Assembly: GCF_003075075.1 (NCBI RefSeq)
Contig: NZ_QCYM01000019.1
Span: 16,803-80,802, forward strand
Reading direction: 5' to 3'
Source: Labrenzia sp. 011
Lineage (GTDB): Bacteria; Pseudomonadota; Alphaproteobacteria; Rhizobiales; Stappiaceae
Length of the DNA stretch: 64,000 nt
Made by a program: the position numbers and the translations under genes. This document shows, piece after piece, positions 44,162 through 51,986 of this stretch. Every line of letters starts with the position of its first letter. Within the stretch, counting starts at the first letter, position 1. Below the pieces are notes generated by a model. It made no database searches. It saw only the letters and a list, made by a program, of their open reading frames with translations, and was not told where the DNA came from.

Positions 44162-45262
44162 ATGGGTTTCCAGTGCGGCATCGTCGGACTGCCGAATGTC
44201 GGCAAGTCCACGCTCTTCAATGCGCTCACCAAGACCGCAGCGGCCCAGGCTGCCAATTATCCCTTCTGCACCATCGAGCCGAACACCGGCGAAGTCGCGG
44301 TTCCCGATCCGCGCCTCTACGAAGTCCGCAAGGTCGCCGGCTCCAAGGAGGTCATCCCGACCCGCATAACCTTCGTGGACATTGCCGGTCTGGTGCGCGG
44401 CGCCTCCAAGGGGGAAGGTCTCGGCAACCAGTTCCTGGCCAACATCCGGGAAGTCGATGCCATCGCCCATGTGCTGCGCTGTTTCGAGGATGACGACATC
44501 ACCCATGTCGAAGGTGCCATCGATCCGCTGGCCGACGCCGAAACGGTGGAAACCGAGCTCATGGTCTCCGACATGGAGAGCCTGGAGCGCCGCATAGCGC
44601 CGCTGAAGAAGAAGGCAACCGGCGGAGACAAGGAAGCCAAGGCGCTTCTGCCGATCATGGAAGGCGCCCTTGCGCTGCTGCAGGACGGCAAGCCCGCACG
44701 CATGCTGCAGGTCGCCGACGCGGAAGAAGAACGGATGCTCAAGGGCCTGAACCTTCTGACTTCCAAACCGGTTCTCTATGTCTGCAATGTGGATGAAGCC
44801 TCGGCGGCGACCGGCAATGCCCTTTCGGAGAAGGTTGCCGCAAGGGCCAGGGAGGAAGGTGCGGCGGCCGTCGTGATCTCCGCAGCCATCGAAGCGGAGA
44901 TCTCGCAGCTCAATAACGAGGAACAGGAAGAGTTCCTGGAAACCATCGGCCTGGAAGAGCCCGGCCTCGACCGGCTGATCCGCGCCGGCTACGACCTGCT
45001 CGGCCTGATCACCTATTTCACCGCCGGCCCGAAGGAAACCCGCGCCTGGACCATTACCGATGGCACCAAGGCACCGGGTGCGGCGGGCGTGATCCACACG
45101 GACTTCGAACGCGGCTTCATCCGGGCCCAGACCATCGCCTATGACGATTATGTCGGCCTCGGCGGCGAAACCGCCGCCAAGGAAGCCGGCAAGGCGCGCG
45201 ACGAAGGCAAGGAATACGTCGTCAAGGACGGCGATATCCTGCTGTTCAAGTTCAACACCTGA
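44162..45262 (+). CDS. ychF: Redox-regulated ribosome-binding ATPase YchF
   Basis: A universally conserved Obg-family P-loop protein that prefers ATP over GTP and binds ribosomes. The 366 residues show the G1 motif GLPNVGKST (residues 9-17), G3 DIAGLVRGASKGEG, the altered G4 (NVDE instead of NKxD, the reason for ATP use), a coiled coil (about 130-200) and a C-terminal TGS domain (ETRAWTITDGTKAPGAAGVIH). The ATG at 44162 begins the family consensus MGFQCGIVG. A hairpin follows the gene. Confidence 0.97.
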   Translation: MGFQCGIVGLPNVGKSTLFNALTKTAAAQAANYPFCTIEPNTGEVAVPDPRLYEVRKVAGSKEVIPTRITFVDIAGLVRGASKGEGLGNQFLANIREVDAIAHVLRCFEDDDITHVEGAIDPLADAETVETELMVSDMESLERRIAPLKKKATGGDKEAKALLPIMEGALALLQDGKPARMLQVADAEEERMLKGLNLLTSKPVLYVCNVDEASAATGNALSEKVAARAREEGAAAVVISAAIEAEISQLNNEEQEEFLETIGLEEPGLDRLIRAGYDLLGLITYFTAGPKETRAWTITDGTKAPGAAGVIHTDFERGFIRAQTIAYDDYVGLGGETAAKEAGKARDEGKEYVVKDGDILLFKFNT

Positions 45263-45315
45263 ACCGCCCACCAGCCGGCGCGCACGGCGACGGCCTGCTG
45301 AGAAACGAAGAACAT

Positions 45316-45342
45316 GGAGCCGGCTTCCCGCAAGCCGGCTCC
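45316..45342 (+). terminator. Terminator hairpin after ychF
   Basis: GGAGCCGGCTT pairs perfectly with AAGCCGGCTCC around the loop CCCGC, 54 bases after the ychF stop; a weak T-run (GTTTCCCTTC) follows. Confidence 0.68.
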
Positions 45343-45425
45343 GCCACGTTTCCCTTCGAAACGAACGGTAAAGGGTTACCGACTAAATTCCCCCCGGGCA
45401 GAACGAACCTCTTCGGGGAAATGAC

Positions 45426-46694
45426 ATGGCTGCGGGCAATTCGAATACCAGAAAGATCGTTGCCGGCACCGTCGGCAACACCCTCGAATGGTACGACTTC
45501 GCCGTTTACGGATATCTCGCCCCGATACTCGCGCAGCAATTCTTTCCCAACAGCAATCCGACCGTAAGCCTTATCAGTACATTCGGCATTTTCGCCGCCG
45601 GATTTCTGATGCGCCCCATCGGCAGCCTGCTGCTGGGGCATATCGCTGACAGGGCGGGACGCAGCCGCGCCTTGCTGCTGTCCGTCGCCCTGATGGCCAT
45701 ACCGACCACCCTGATCGCGTTTCTTCCCACATATGAGACCATCGGCATCGGCGCGCCGATCGCCCTCACGCTCCTCCGGCTTCTGCAGGGGCTGTCCGTT
45801 GGAGGGGAATATACCGGCTCGTCCGTCTATCTTTATGAAATCGCACCGAGGCAACGCCGGAGTTTCATCGTCTCATGGGCCCTGGTAGGCGCGGTCTTCG
45901 GCATTCTGCTGGGATCCGGTGTCGCGGCCCTGGCAACCGGCCTGCTGCCGGCGGACGCGTTGGGCACCTGGGGGTGGCGCATTCCCTTTGCCTTCGGTCT
46001 CCTGGTCGGTCTGACGGGGTTCATGATCCGTAGCCGCAGCAACCTCGACGAGACGGACCTGCCGCCTTCGCCCCACGATCCGGTCAGCATGCCGGTACGT
46101 GAGGTCCTCCAAAATCATACACCCGCTCTCCTGAGGACCATCGCCTGCAACATCCTCAACGGTGTGGGTTTTTACCTCACATTTGTCTTTCTGACGTCTT
46201 ATCTGGTCGATTACAGCAAGCTGACGGAAAGCCGTGCCCTGACGATCAACACCGGCGTCATGGTGGTTTTCATGCTGATACTGCCCTGCGTCGGCTATCT
46301 CGCGGACCGCACGAACCGAAAAGCGCTGATGCTGTTCGGTTCGGGCGGCGTGGCGATCCTGGCCTGGCCGATGTTCTGGCTGCTGCACCATCCCGACACG
46401 GTCATGGTGGTTGCCGGTCAGCTCGGCCTGACCATCATTCTGGCCTTCTTTTTCGCGCCATTGATGACCGCAATGATCGCCCAGTTCCCCAGGGCGATCC
46501 GGGTGACCGGCTACTCGCTTGGCTACAACATTCCCCTGGCAGTCTTTGGCGGCACCGCGCCGCTGGTGGCGACCTACCTGATAGACAAGACCCATCTTCA
46601 GCTTGCACCCGCCTTCTATCTTGTTGCGGCGGGTGCTGTGACCTTCCTTGTTGTCCTGTTCATGCCGAACACGGAAGACCTGGACGACGACTGA
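45426..46694 (+). CDS. MFS transporter, metabolite:H+ symporter (MHS) family
   Basis: A 422-residue 12-TM carrier of the MHS family, which imports organic acids, betaines or similar solutes (ProP, KgtP, ShiA relatives). Signatures are GNTLEWYDFAVYGYLAP at the start, a TM2-3 loop GHIADRAGRSRALLLS, and RLLQGLSVGGEYTGSSVYLYE in TM4. GGGG lies 7 bases before the ATG. It is convergent with an ABC permease 13 bases away. The substrate cannot be assigned. Confidence 0.92.
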   Translation: MAAGNSNTRKIVAGTVGNTLEWYDFAVYGYLAPILAQQFFPNSNPTVSLISTFGIFAAGFLMRPIGSLLLGHIADRAGRSRALLLSVALMAIPTTLIAFLPTYETIGIGAPIALTLLRLLQGLSVGGEYTGSSVYLYEIAPRQRRSFIVSWALVGAVFGILLGSGVAALATGLLPADALGTWGWRIPFAFGLLVGLTGFMIRSRSNLDETDLPPSPHDPVSMPVREVLQNHTPALLRTIACNILNGVGFYLTFVFLTSYLVDYSKLTESRALTINTGVMVVFMLILPCVGYLADRTNRKALMLFGSGGVAILAWPMFWLLHHPDTVMVVAGQLGLTIILAFFFAPLMTAMIAQFPRAIRVTGYSLGYNIPLAVFGGTAPLVATYLIDKTHLQLAPAFYLVAAGAVTFLVVLFMPNTEDLDDD

Positions 46695-46707
46695 CCGGGC
46701 CCTGCCC

Positions 46708-47460
46708 TCAGCGGCTGGCCGCGTAGTAGGACACCCGCCGCTCCAGATAGGCCAGAAACTCCGAGACCGAGAACGCCAGGGCGAAGAGCACGATCAGCAC
46801 CGCCCAGAAATGCGCCATCAGGAAGTTGTTGGCATAGAGCTCGAACAGCGCGCCGAAGCCGACGATCGAGATCAGCAACTGACCGATGATCACGCCCTTG
46901 ACCGCGCGGATCACGCCGATGCGCACCCCGCCGAGGATTTCCGGCAGAGCCGCCCAGAAATAGATCTTGTAGAAGGCCTGCAGCGGGTTGGCGCCATAGC
47001 TGTGCGCCATTTCCACCAGCGAGCGGTTGATCTGCAGCACCCCCGCCCGCGCGTTCAGGATGATGATCCAGATGGCGAAGAGCGTCGTCGTGATGATGAT
47101 CGACTTCATGCCGAACCCGAACAGCACCATCAGCACTGGAACAAGCGCGGTGAGCGGCGCGCTCAGGAACATGTTCACCCAGGGCAGAAGCAACTCGTCG
47201 ATGAGCCGGCTCTTGCCCATCAGGATGCCGACCGGAATGCCGATCAGCACGGCAGCCGCGACCCCGGCGGCGAACGCCTGGGCCGTCTCCGACAGCGCCT
47301 TCAGGAAAGGCGCCGTGCCGATCACGGATGTCAGCGTCACGAGGACTTCCGACAGGGGCGGGACGAAGAACGTCAGATCCAGCTGCCCGACGATTTCCCA
47401 GACCAGGGCCCAGAGGATCAGCGAGGACATGGCCGGAAGACGGTATCCGAAGAGCGTCAT
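46708..47460 (-). CDS. ABC transporter permease (SsuC/TauC-type), second copy
   Basis: Inner-membrane permease, 250 residues, six helices. The EAA loop that docks the ATPase is seen as YGANPLQAFYKIYFWAALPEILGGVRIGVIRAVKG. This string spans the loop and next helix; its core is EMAHSYGANP...ALPEILGG. It is the last gene of the ABC operon, 10 bases after the ATPase gene. With the other permease it would form a heterodimeric channel, less common than the homodimer in sulfonate-type systems. Confidence 0.92.
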   Translation of the reverse strand: MTLFGYRLPAMSSLILWALVWEIVGQLDLTFFVPPLSEVLVTLTSVIGTAPFLKALSETAQAFAAGVAAAVLIGIPVGILMGKSRLIDELLLPWVNMFLSAPLTALVPVLMVLFGFGMKSIIITTTLFAIWIIILNARAGVLQINRSLVEMAHSYGANPLQAFYKIYFWAALPEILGGVRIGVIRAVKGVIIGQLLISIVGFGALFELYANNFLMAHFWAVLIVLFALAFSVSEFLAYLERRVSYYAASR

Positions 47461-47469
47461 GTCTCTCTC

Positions 47470-48270
47470 CTATTCCACATAGCTGCGCAGGGAAGCCCAG
47501 ATGCTGTCGACGATATCCAGATATTCCGGGTCCCGGCGGATGTTGTCGACATTCTTGTGCCGCAGGTCCGTCGGGCGGATGATCTCCGACACCCGGCTGG
47601 GACGCGGCAGCAGGATCGCGATCTGGTCGGACACATAGACCGCTTCCTCGATCGAGTGGGTGACGAAAATGAAGGTCTTGTTCTCGTGCTGCACTAGGTT
47701 CAGGAGATCTTCCTGAAACTTGCGCCGGGTCTGTTCATCGACCGCTGAGAACGGCTCGTCCATAAGCAGCACATCCGCATCGACCGACAGGGCGCGGGCC
47801 AGGCCGACGCGCTGGCGCATACCGCCGGAAAGCTGATGCGGATAGCTTTTCTCGAACCCCGCAAGACCGACCTCGGCGATATACTTCTCGGCGACGGCCT
47901 CCCGTTCGGACTTGGCCACGCCGCGCAGTTCCAGACCGAAGGCCACATTGCGCAGCACATTCGCCCAGGGCATCAGGGCGAAATCCTGGAAGACGAAGGC
48001 ACGATCCGGACCAGGACCTGTGACAGGCTTGCCGTTGACTTCGATCTCGCCCGAATTCGGCTTCAGGAGCCCCGCGATGATCTTGAGCAGGGTCGTCTTG
48101 CCACAGCCCGAGGGCCCGAGCAGGGAGGTGAGCTGACCGCGCGGAAATTCCAGCGAGAGCTCTCGCAGTGCCTCGACATCCCCGTAGGTCTTGGAAACCT
48201 TCCGGGCGACGACCGCATTGTCTGATTGAGGCATGTCGGTCACATTCACGGCTTCTTTAATCTGAGGCAT
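47470..48270 (-). CDS. ABC transporter ATP-binding protein (SsuB/TauB-type)
   Basis: ATPase of the uptake system, 266 residues. Walker A (LLGPSGCGKTT), Q-loop (FVFQDFALMPW), signature (LSGGMRQRVGLARAL), Walker B (DVLLMDEPFSAVD) and the H-loop (FVTHSIEEAVYVSD) are all intact. The start is uncertain: the ATG at 48270 overlaps the end of the upstream permease gene by 14 bases, and ATGs at 48282 or 48234 are possible. It lies between the two permease genes. Confidence 0.93.
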   Translation of the reverse strand: MPQIKEAVNVTDMPQSDNAVVARKVSKTYGDVEALRELSLEFPRGQLTSLLGPSGCGKTTLLKIIAGLLKPNSGEIEVNGKPVTGPGPDRAFVFQDFALMPWANVLRNVAFGLELRGVAKSEREAVAEKYIAEVGLAGFEKSYPHQLSGGMRQRVGLARALSVDADVLLMDEPFSAVDEQTRRKFQEDLLNLVQHENKTFIFVTHSIEEAVYVSDQIAILLPRPSRVSEIIRPTDLRHKNVDNIRRDPEYLDIVDSIWASLRSYVE

Positions 48271-49018
48271 AACCACGGACATTTCCTTCAAAGAGATACA
48301 CTTCAAGCCGCTCCAGGAAGTTCAGGAACAGGACGGCCAGAAGGATGATGGAGAAGATTGCCGCATACATGGCGGGATAATCTGCGATCGAGCGGCTGTA
48401 GGTGATTATGTCGCCGACACCGGTCGGCGTAATCTTGAGTTCGGCCAGAACCGCCCCGATGAAGCCGGCGGAAACACCCAGCCTGAGGCCGCTGAAGATC
48501 ACCGGCGATGCGGCCGGTATGATGATCCTGAGCATGATCATCCTGTCCGAGGCCAGAAAGGAGCGGCCCATTTCCTTCAGGGAGGCCGGGGTATTGCGCA
48601 CCGCGCTGGCCGTGTTGAGGACGATGACCGGCATCGCCATGATGCACACGACAAAGACCTTCGAGGTCAGTCCGATGCCGTAGGCCATGACAAGCAGCGG
48701 GATGAGCGCTGCCAGCGGGGCGGCCTGCATGACGATGAAGATCGGCGAGAACAGCCAGTCGAACCGGGCACTCAGCCCGATCCACAGACCGAGGCCGATC
48801 CCCAGGACGGCGGAGATCCCCACGCCGACCACCAGGGGGCGGAGCGTTTCGATATAGGCCATGAGCAATGTGCCGTCGAAGGCCATGCGGACAAGGGCTG
48901 CCATGGATTCGAAAAAGGTTGGAAAGGCATAGCTGACCGGGATCATCCCTGCGATTTGCCAGGCCCCGAAAAGGACCGCCGCGGATATGATCTTGAGCCA
49001 GAGGGAACGGCGCTTCAT
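48257..49018 (-). CDS. ABC transporter permease (SsuC/TauC-type), first copy
   Basis: Inner-membrane permease of 253 residues with six hydrophobic helices. The EAA-type loop is SLKEMGRSFLASDRMIMLR followed by IIPAASPVIFSGLRLG. The ATG at 49018 has AGGA 9 bases upstream; the ATG three codons earlier (49027) has only 1 base between AGGA and the start. It sits between the binding-protein gene and the ATPase gene. Confidence 0.92.
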   Translation of the reverse strand: MKRRSLWLKIISAAVLFGAWQIAGMIPVSYAFPTFFESMAALVRMAFDGTLLMAYIETLRPLVVGVGISAVLGIGLGLWIGLSARFDWLFSPIFIVMQAAPLAALIPLLVMAYGIGLTSKVFVVCIMAMPVIVLNTASAVRNTPASLKEMGRSFLASDRMIMLRIIIPAASPVIFSGLRLGVSAGFIGAVLAELKITPTGVGDIITYSRSIADYPAMYAAIFSIILLAVLFLNFLERLEVYLFEGNVRGYASD

Positions 49019-49088
49019 AGGCCACATTCCTGATTTCGCTGGAACGGAAAAGGTGGCCGCCGGTCAGGCCGGCGGCCGTCGAAGCAGC

Positions 49089-50066
49089 TTATTTCGCCGC
49101 GTCCTTGAGCGGCTTGAGGTACCAGAAGTCCTCAACATTCAGCGTCGAGGGATCCCCCTCCAGCTGTCCGGCGCGCGAGTACCAGTCAAAGTCGGCAAGC
49201 GCCGCCTTTTCCCCGCCGCCATTGCGGTCGTAGAGCCCGCCCTCGACTGCAGCAGTGTAAAACTCGTCGAGATTGCCGAGAATTTCCGGCGGAAGCTGGC
49301 CGATCGGCCCCTCCGGATCGGTTTCCCTTGCAATGATCGTCGGATCATCGGCCATGTCCTGCCAGACGCTGAGCAGGGCGTTGACGAAGATCCCCACGTC
49401 TTCCTCGTTGTTCTTGATCCAGTCCAGATTGGCGAAGAGCGCTTCGTCGCTGGCCTCGACTTCGAACATCGGCAGGACGTTGAACTTCTCCCCGGCGATT
49501 TTCATGACCTTGTTCTTGTTGGACAGATCGATGATCGTCGCATCGGTCTGGCCGGCCATGAGCGCCGCAACCCGGTTCGACGAGCCGGGCACATAGGAGC
49601 GGTCGCCGAACTTGATGCCGGCTCTGTCCTCGATCACATTGGCGATGGAATCCGTACCGCCGCCGCGTGAGTGCAGCATGATCGGTTGGCCGTCCAGATC
49701 TTCCAGCTTGCTGTATTTCTTCGATGTAACCGGAAAGAACTTCAGCTTGGAAAGCTGAAACACGATGCGGATCGGCGCCTTGGAGCGCTGCATCGCCGCG
49801 TAGGGCGTGCCGAAGCCGATATCCATCTGGCCGCTCAACACCGCCTGGATGGCAAGCTCCTCATCGGAGAAAGCGGTCCATTCGTAATCGAGGCCGTTGG
49901 CCTTTGCCCGGTCGAGGGCAACGAAGAAGGCGGCAAGCTCGTCCGAAGGGGTTTCCGCCAGGGCGATCTTGATCTTGCCGGCAGCCTCGGCCGGACTAGC
50001 CAGCAGAGCAAAGGCAAGCGGAATGGACGCTGCGGCCATTCCCAGTTTACGCAAGAATGTTTTCAT
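49089..50066 (-). CDS. ABC transporter substrate-binding protein (SsuA/TauA/NMT1-like)
   Basis: A periplasmic binding protein of 325 residues with a signal peptide (LGMAAASIPLAFALLASPAEA). The mature part has the two-lobe NMT1/SsuA pattern: KIALAETPSDELAAFFVALD, LSGQMDIGFGTPYAAMQ, LEDLDGQPIMLHSRGGGTDS and AALMAGQTDATIIDLSN. The ligand cannot be read from sequence; in this superfamily it may be a sulfonate, pyrimidine precursor or aromatic acid. Linkage to a fumarylacetoacetate-hydrolase-family gene favours an organic acid. GGGAGGAG precedes the ATG. Confidence 0.9.
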   Translation of the reverse strand: MKTFLRKLGMAAASIPLAFALLASPAEAAGKIKIALAETPSDELAAFFVALDRAKANGLDYEWTAFSDEELAIQAVLSGQMDIGFGTPYAAMQRSKAPIRIVFQLSKLKFFPVTSKKYSKLEDLDGQPIMLHSRGGGTDSIANVIEDRAGIKFGDRSYVPGSSNRVAALMAGQTDATIIDLSNKNKVMKIAGEKFNVLPMFEVEASDEALFANLDWIKNNEEDVGIFVNALLSVWQDMADDPTIIARETDPEGPIGQLPPEILGNLDEFYTAAVEGGLYDRNGGGEKAALADFDWYSRAGQLEGDPSTLNVEDFWYLKPLKDAAK

Positions 50067-50161
50067 GGTTCTCCTCCCGAATGTGGACCCCGCGGGTCCG
50101 ATTGTTCCTGACGATCCTCCGGCTTCTTCGGCTCGGTCGGGTCACCCGGAAAAACGTGTCT

Positions 50162-50851
50162 TCACATCTCCTCGAACAGACGTGCCGAAACGGAACTGAT
50201 GTGCTGCCACATGGCATCATGCGCACCCTTTGGATCGCGCGCTTCGATCGCCGCGCCAATCCGGTCGTGTTCCGCAAAACTTGTATGGTTCTCCGGCGGA
50301 CGCGTGGTCTCGCGGATGACCGTACTGACCGCCACGGCCCGGCGAACCTTGTTGAGCTGATCGAACAGGGCAATCAGCAACATGTTGTCCGTGGCCTCGG
50401 CGATCGCGTAATGAAACAGATCGTCCTGGGTCTCATAGTCCCACCAGGTCGGCGCCGCCCTGGCCCGGTCCTTGATCTGGATGATGTTCCTGACTGCCTG
50501 CCTGGATGCGTTGATCGCTGCCTCCCGCGCGATCACCGCTTCGATGCATTGCCGTGCCCGCATCATCTTGACCGGTGTGATCTGGTGGCCGATGTCCGTC
50601 AGGGCGCCGATATCGAGCCTGTCGTCCTGACCGGCGATGAACGTCCCCTTGCCGACATGCCGCCAGATGACGCCTTCGTGCTCGAGACTGTCCAGCGCCT
50701 TGCGCAGACTGCTGCGCGTCATGCCCAGACGGCCGATAAGTTCCCGTTCCGCCGGCAACCGGTCCCCCGGCGCGAAGCTGTTTTCTGCGATGAAATCCTT
50801 GAGGACTCCCACCGCTTCACCGCGGCTTGCCGTTTCCGGACGGATGAGCAC
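50162..50851 (-). CDS. GntR-family regulator (FadR/FCD subfamily)
   Basis: A 229-residue regulator with an N-terminal winged helix (GDRLPAERELIGRLGMTRSSLRKALD, given as two adjoining helices; wing HVGKGTFIAG) and a helical FCD ligand domain. The FCD metal-site residues are partly visible (QDDLFHYAIAEATDN; SFAEHDRIGAAIEARD). No ATG is available: the GTG at 50851 has AAAGG 9 bases upstream, and a TTG at 50872 is the alternative. It lies upstream of the ABC genes on the same strand and is divergent from the FAH-family gene, so it probably controls both. Confidence 0.9.
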   Translation of the reverse strand: MLIRPETASRGEAVGVLKDFIAENSFAPGDRLPAERELIGRLGMTRSSLRKALDSLEHEGVIWRHVGKGTFIAGQDDRLDIGALTDIGHQITPVKMMRARQCIEAVIAREAAINASRQAVRNIIQIKDRARAAPTWWDYETQDDLFHYAIAEATDNMLLIALFDQLNKVRRAVAVSTVIRETTRPPENHTSFAEHDRIGAAIEARDPKGAHDAMWQHISSVSARLFEEM

Positions 50852-50893
50852 CAACCATTTCCTTTCGTTCAAAACCAGCCATCAATCAGCAAA

Positions 50894-50990
50894 TTGATCA
50901 ACCAATTTTCCGATCAATATACTGATTAATCCCGAATCATTGCCGCTTTGCAAGAAAAAATCGAAAATAAAAAAATTGGTTGTGATTGGT
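50894..50990. promoter_or_regulatory. Candidate GntR operator cluster
   Basis: In the 194-base divergent gap there is the inverted pair TTGATC (50894-50899) / GATCAA (50912-50917). ACCAAT lies between them (50901-50906), and two direct copies of ATTGGT occur at 50975-50980 and 50985-50990, exactly 10 bases apart. Their placement between the regulator and its probable target suggests binding sites. Confidence 0.4.
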
Positions 50991-51045
50991 CTGAAAATCG
51001 GTAAGGGTCTCCGCCAACGCAGACCCGAAAAAGCAGAGGTGTTGA

Positions 51046-51732
51046 ATGTCTGAGTTTGTGATCGAGCCGCCACAACCCGCTACATTGCCCGTGAAGGGAA
51101 CCGACAAGCGGTTTCCGGTTCGAAGAGTTTACTGCATCGGCCGGAATTATGCGGCCCATGCCGTCGAGATGGGACACGACCCGGACAAGGAGCCCCCCTT
51201 CTTTTTTCAGAAGAACCCGAACAACCTCGTCGTCTCCGACGAATTTCCCTATCCGGAGAAAACGGAAGACGTCCACTTCGAAGCCGAGCTGGCCGTGGCC
51301 CTCAAATCGGGCGGCACCAACATCAGCGTCGACGACGCCCTTGATCATGTCTACGGCTACGCCACGTCCCTCGACATGACCCGTCGCGACCTGCAGGGCA
51401 TTGCCAAGAAGATGGGCCGGCCGTGGGAAATCGGCAAGGCGTTCGAACAATCGGCTCCGATCACGCCTCTCGTTCCGGCAGATGCATGCGGCCCGAAGGA
51501 CACCGGCCCGATCCGGCTGACCCAGAACGGCGAGGTCAAGCAGGACGGTGATCTCAACCAGATGATCTGGAAGGTTCCCGAAATGATCTCCTATCTTTCG
51601 GATTATTTCGAGCTGGCCCCCGGCGACGTCATTCTCACCGGCACACCGGCAGGCGTCGGACCGGTCGCCCGCGGCGACGTTCTGGAGGTCACGATCGCGG
51701 ACCTGCCCGGCCTCTCCGTCAAGGTGGTCTAG
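51046..51732 (+). CDS. Fumarylacetoacetate hydrolase family protein (fumarylpyruvate-hydrolase-like)
   Basis: A 228-residue enzyme of the FAH superfamily, small type, which cleaves C-C bonds of acylpyruvates or related oxo-acids. The conserved opening VRRVYCIGRNYAAHA, metal-ligand motifs HFEAELAVAL (Glu pair) and YATSLDMTRRDLQ (Asp), and VILTGTPAGVGPV near the end are all intact. It resembles fumarylpyruvate hydrolases of gentisate or salicylate pathways, but no such pathway genes adjoin it. It is divergent from the GntR/ABC operon, so it likely acts on what that system imports. Confidence 0.9.
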   Translation: MSEFVIEPPQPATLPVKGTDKRFPVRRVYCIGRNYAAHAVEMGHDPDKEPPFFFQKNPNNLVVSDEFPYPEKTEDVHFEAELAVALKSGGTNISVDDALDHVYGYATSLDMTRRDLQGIAKKMGRPWEIGKAFEQSAPITPLVPADACGPKDTGPIRLTQNGEVKQDGDLNQMIWKVPEMISYLSDYFELAPGDVILTGTPAGVGPVARGDVLEVTIADLPGLSVKVV

Positions 51733-51762
51733 ACCTCCTTTTCAGCAGGCAAGCACACAAAG

Positions 51763-51803
51763 CAATAAGCCCGCCGGTTTTCCGGCGGGCTTATTGTGTT
51801 CTT
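51763..51803 (+). terminator. Rho-independent terminator after the FAH-family gene
   Basis: CAATAAGCCCGCCGG, loop TTTT, CCGGCGGGCTTATTG: perfect 15-bp stem, then TGTTCTT. It begins 31 bases after the stop codon. Confidence 0.9.
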
Positions 51804-51986
51804 GCCCCGTCGGCATGGAACCGGACGGCGTCGAACGCGTTGGTCCGCATATGGCCGCCGCTGAAGCCGGACAGATGGGGAGCAAACCGGATCGATGGCT
51901 GGTCTTGGGGCCAATCTTCGGTCATGGTCTGACGAACCCGTGCCGATCTCTTGCCGAAGTCGGCACCCTCCAACGGAGTCCTGTCC

